This document shows positions 14,935-16,406 of a stretch of 16,406 nucleotides of DNA, in pieces. Location: the NCBI GenBank assembly GCA_038203025.1, contig JBBREK010000083.1:1-16406 (forward strand), given 5' to 3'. Every line of letters begins with the position of its first letter. Position 1 is the first letter of the stretch. A program made the translations under genes and the position numbers. The DNA is from UBA11346 sp038203025. GTDB taxonomy: Bacteria; Planctomycetota; UBA11346. The notes beneath the pieces are model-generated. The model was not told the origin of the DNA and did not search any database. It saw nothing but the letters and a program-made list of their open reading frames with translations.

Positions 14935-15116
14935 GCCTCCCTCATCGTGGTCTGGTTGATCCACCTGCGTCCAGCCGAAGCAGACTCTCCGTCACAGCCA
15001 CATCCCCTGGGTCGGACATCGGTTAGGTCATGGACTGCGAGCTGCGGTCTGAGCCTGGTCTACACTGGTCTGGACGGTTTCCTCTCCGCGCCCCGCAGCG
15101 AGGCTGTGGTCAACCA

Positions 15117-16406
15117 ATGAGATCATCCATGCTGCGTACCCTGATCACAGTGCTGATCGCCGCCCACCTCCTGGCAGGTGACGCTCCAGCCATCCTGCCC
15201 GGCATCTGGCTGGAATGCGAATCCGGCAGCGGCCATGTCCGGGCTCAGCCGTTCCGGCAAGCCTCCGGCGGGCGCATCGTCGGCTGGATCACTGCCGACA
15301 GTACCACCGTGCTGCAAGCCAAGGTGCCGCAGGCGATGACCCGGTCGGTGGCATTCCTGCGCTACAACCAGGCGAGGGATGGCGCCGCGCGCCTGTCGGT
15401 GCTCCGCCCTGACGGCGTCGAGGTGGCTGCCGGGCGCATGCCGGAGCCGAGCACCGGCGGATGGGACTCCTTCGCTTGGAGCCGGTTGGAATTGGGACCG
15501 CTCCCTGCCGGAGACTACGAACTGCGCCTCTCCGGCGATCCGGCCGGCACCGGCGGGCACGATGTCCTTGTCCTGATGGATGATAGTTGGGACGGTCTGT
15601 ACCTGCCGCCCGAGCATTTCAGCAACGGTAAACCAATCAATAACGGCTCAATTTTGCCAGCCCTGGCGGTGGACGTACGCCCCGACCGTGCTGATGCGGT
15701 GTTTCCCAGCGGACAGCCGGTCTGCTGGGTGCTATCCGCACGCAATCGTACCTCCCAGCCCAAGAGCGACGATCTTGCTTGGACGGTCACCGATGCGGCC
15801 GGCCGCCAGCGCGGATCCAACCACCTCGTCGTGACCGTGCCCCCCCTGACCGAGAACACGGCCACTATCACCGTCGCCTCCCGCTTGCCCGACGGCTGGT
15901 ATCGGCTCGACTGCACTGCGCCGACTGGCATCCGTCTGAGCCGTTGGTTCTCCTGCACCGGCGGCGCGACCACGACATCATTGCCAGCCAAACCGGCCCC
16001 CTGGCTAGGCATGAACATCGGCTACGCCGGTGGCCTGGGCGACACCGGTGAGATCCGCAGTATCGCCGGCGACTTCACAGCCGTCGGCATCGGCATCGCC
16101 CGCTGCGGCGGCAACAAGGGCGACCCAAGCCAGTACGATGCGCACATCGCAGAGTTGATCGCGGCCGGCCTCGAACCGCACTGGGCAATCAACTACCGCG
16201 GCGAGGAGCTCGACGTGCCGGGATCCAACATCGCCAAGATCGCCAAGCTCGCCATCGATGGGCCCGAGATGGCGGACTGGATGGAGCGATACAAGCAACG
16301 CTGCCTGATCATCATGCGCCACTTCAGCAGTCCCGGTGCCGAGCGCGTGCGGCATTACATCTGCGGCAACGAGCCTGATCTCAAGGATGCCAGTACGGGT
16401 TTGCCA
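15117..16406 (+). CDS. Secreted carbohydrate-binding / clan-A glycoside hydrolase, 5' part (runs off window)
   Basis: 430 codons are present and the frame is open to the last base. A signal peptide is clear (LRTLITVLIAAHLLAGDAPA); the start may be ATG 15117 or ATG 15129, both in frame. Residues about 28-165 are a CBM6/CBM35-like beta-sandwich: GIWLECESGSG, GGRIVGW, RSVAFLRYNQA, then TGGWDSFAW near residue 113 and LPAGDYELRLSG, ending DVLVLMDDSW. Residues 175-290 look like an Ig-like linker. From about 296 (WLGMNIGYAGG) a TIM barrel begins, and Asn418-Glu419-Pro420 in YICGNEPDL is the clan-A acid/base position. The nucleophile lies beyond the window. It resembles the hydrolase at 2585-5278 in the NEPDL motif and in having a CBM-like N-terminus, but the N-terminal domains are of different kinds. 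Probably exported and active on a plant or algal polysaccharide; the substrate is inference. The upstream AraC gene on the same strand could be cotranscribed but the 182-bp gap argues for its own promoter. Confidence -1.
   Translation, partial: MRSSMLRTLITVLIAAHLLAGDAPAILPGIWLECESGSGHVRAQPFRQASGGRIVGWITADSTTVLQAKVPQAMTRSVAFLRYNQARDGAARLSVLRPDGVEVAAGRMPEPSTGGWDSFAWSRLELGPLPAGDYELRLSGDPAGTGGHDVLVLMDDSWDGLYLPPEHFSNGKPINNGSILPALAVDVRPDRADAVFPSGQPVCWVLSARNRTSQPKSDDLAWTVTDAAGRQRGSNHLVVTVPPLTENTATITVASRLPDGWYRLDCTAPTGIRLSRWFSCTGGATTTSLPAKPAPWLGMNIGYAGGLGDTGEIRSIAGDFTAVGIGIARCGGNKGDPSQYDAHIAELIAAGLEPHWAINYRGEELDVPGSNIAKIAKLAIDGPEMADWMERYKQRCLIIMRHFSSPGAERVRHYICGNEPDLKDASTGLP

Noticed and set aside
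15038..15066. Sigma-70 promoter before the last gene
   Set aside because: TACACT at 15061 resembles a -10 element, but no -35 hexamer occurs at a proper distance, so it is not listed as a feature.

Overview
This is a GC-rich window of about 16.4 kb with no rRNA, tRNA, CRISPR array or recognisable transposase. The gene set suggests an uncultured or environmental member of the PVC group (Lentisphaerota, Kiritimatiellota, Verrucomicrobiota or Planctomycetota). The main clues are a pseudopilin-like protein with a FTLIE prepilin site and a C-terminal H-X9-DG motif, a very large 'FAD_oxidored' protein, many secreted clan-A glycoside hydrolases, and local LacI/AraC regulators. No phylogenetic marker gene is present, so this assignment is inference.

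Layout, left to right: the 3' part of a right-handed beta-helix protein with possible frameshifts (about 1-635, +); an H-X9-DG pseudopilin-like protein (640-1443, +); a LacI-family regulator (1524-2528, +) followed closely by a large secreted multidomain clan-A glycoside hydrolase (2585-5278, +). Convergent to it is a secreted CAP/SCP-domain protein with YwqK/MORN-like repeats (5358-6533, -). A 295-bp gap carries inverted heptamer arrays. Next come a 947-residue tandem FAD-dependent oxidoreductase (6829-9672, -) and a divergent AraC regulator (9759-10577, +). A second gap holds inverted heptamer arrays of different sequence. Then follow a LacZ-type GH2 beta-galactosidase (10793-14053, -), a second divergent AraC regulator (14131-14934, +), and the 5' part of another secreted carbohydrate-binding/clan-A hydrolase that runs off the right end (15117-16406, +).

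The window reads as a carbohydrate-utilisation region built from small regulator-enzyme modules: LacI plus secreted hydrolase, AraC divergent from the FAD enzyme, and AraC divergent from the beta-galactosidase. Two large hydrolases and the CAP protein carry signal peptides and probably act outside the cytoplasm. The GH2 enzyme and the FAD enzyme lack signal peptides and probably act on imported sugars. No transporter, SusC/D pair, sulfatase or sigma/anti-sigma gene is visible, so the substrate cannot be named. The least explained parts are the tandem FAD oxidoreductase and the two inverted-heptamer elements.
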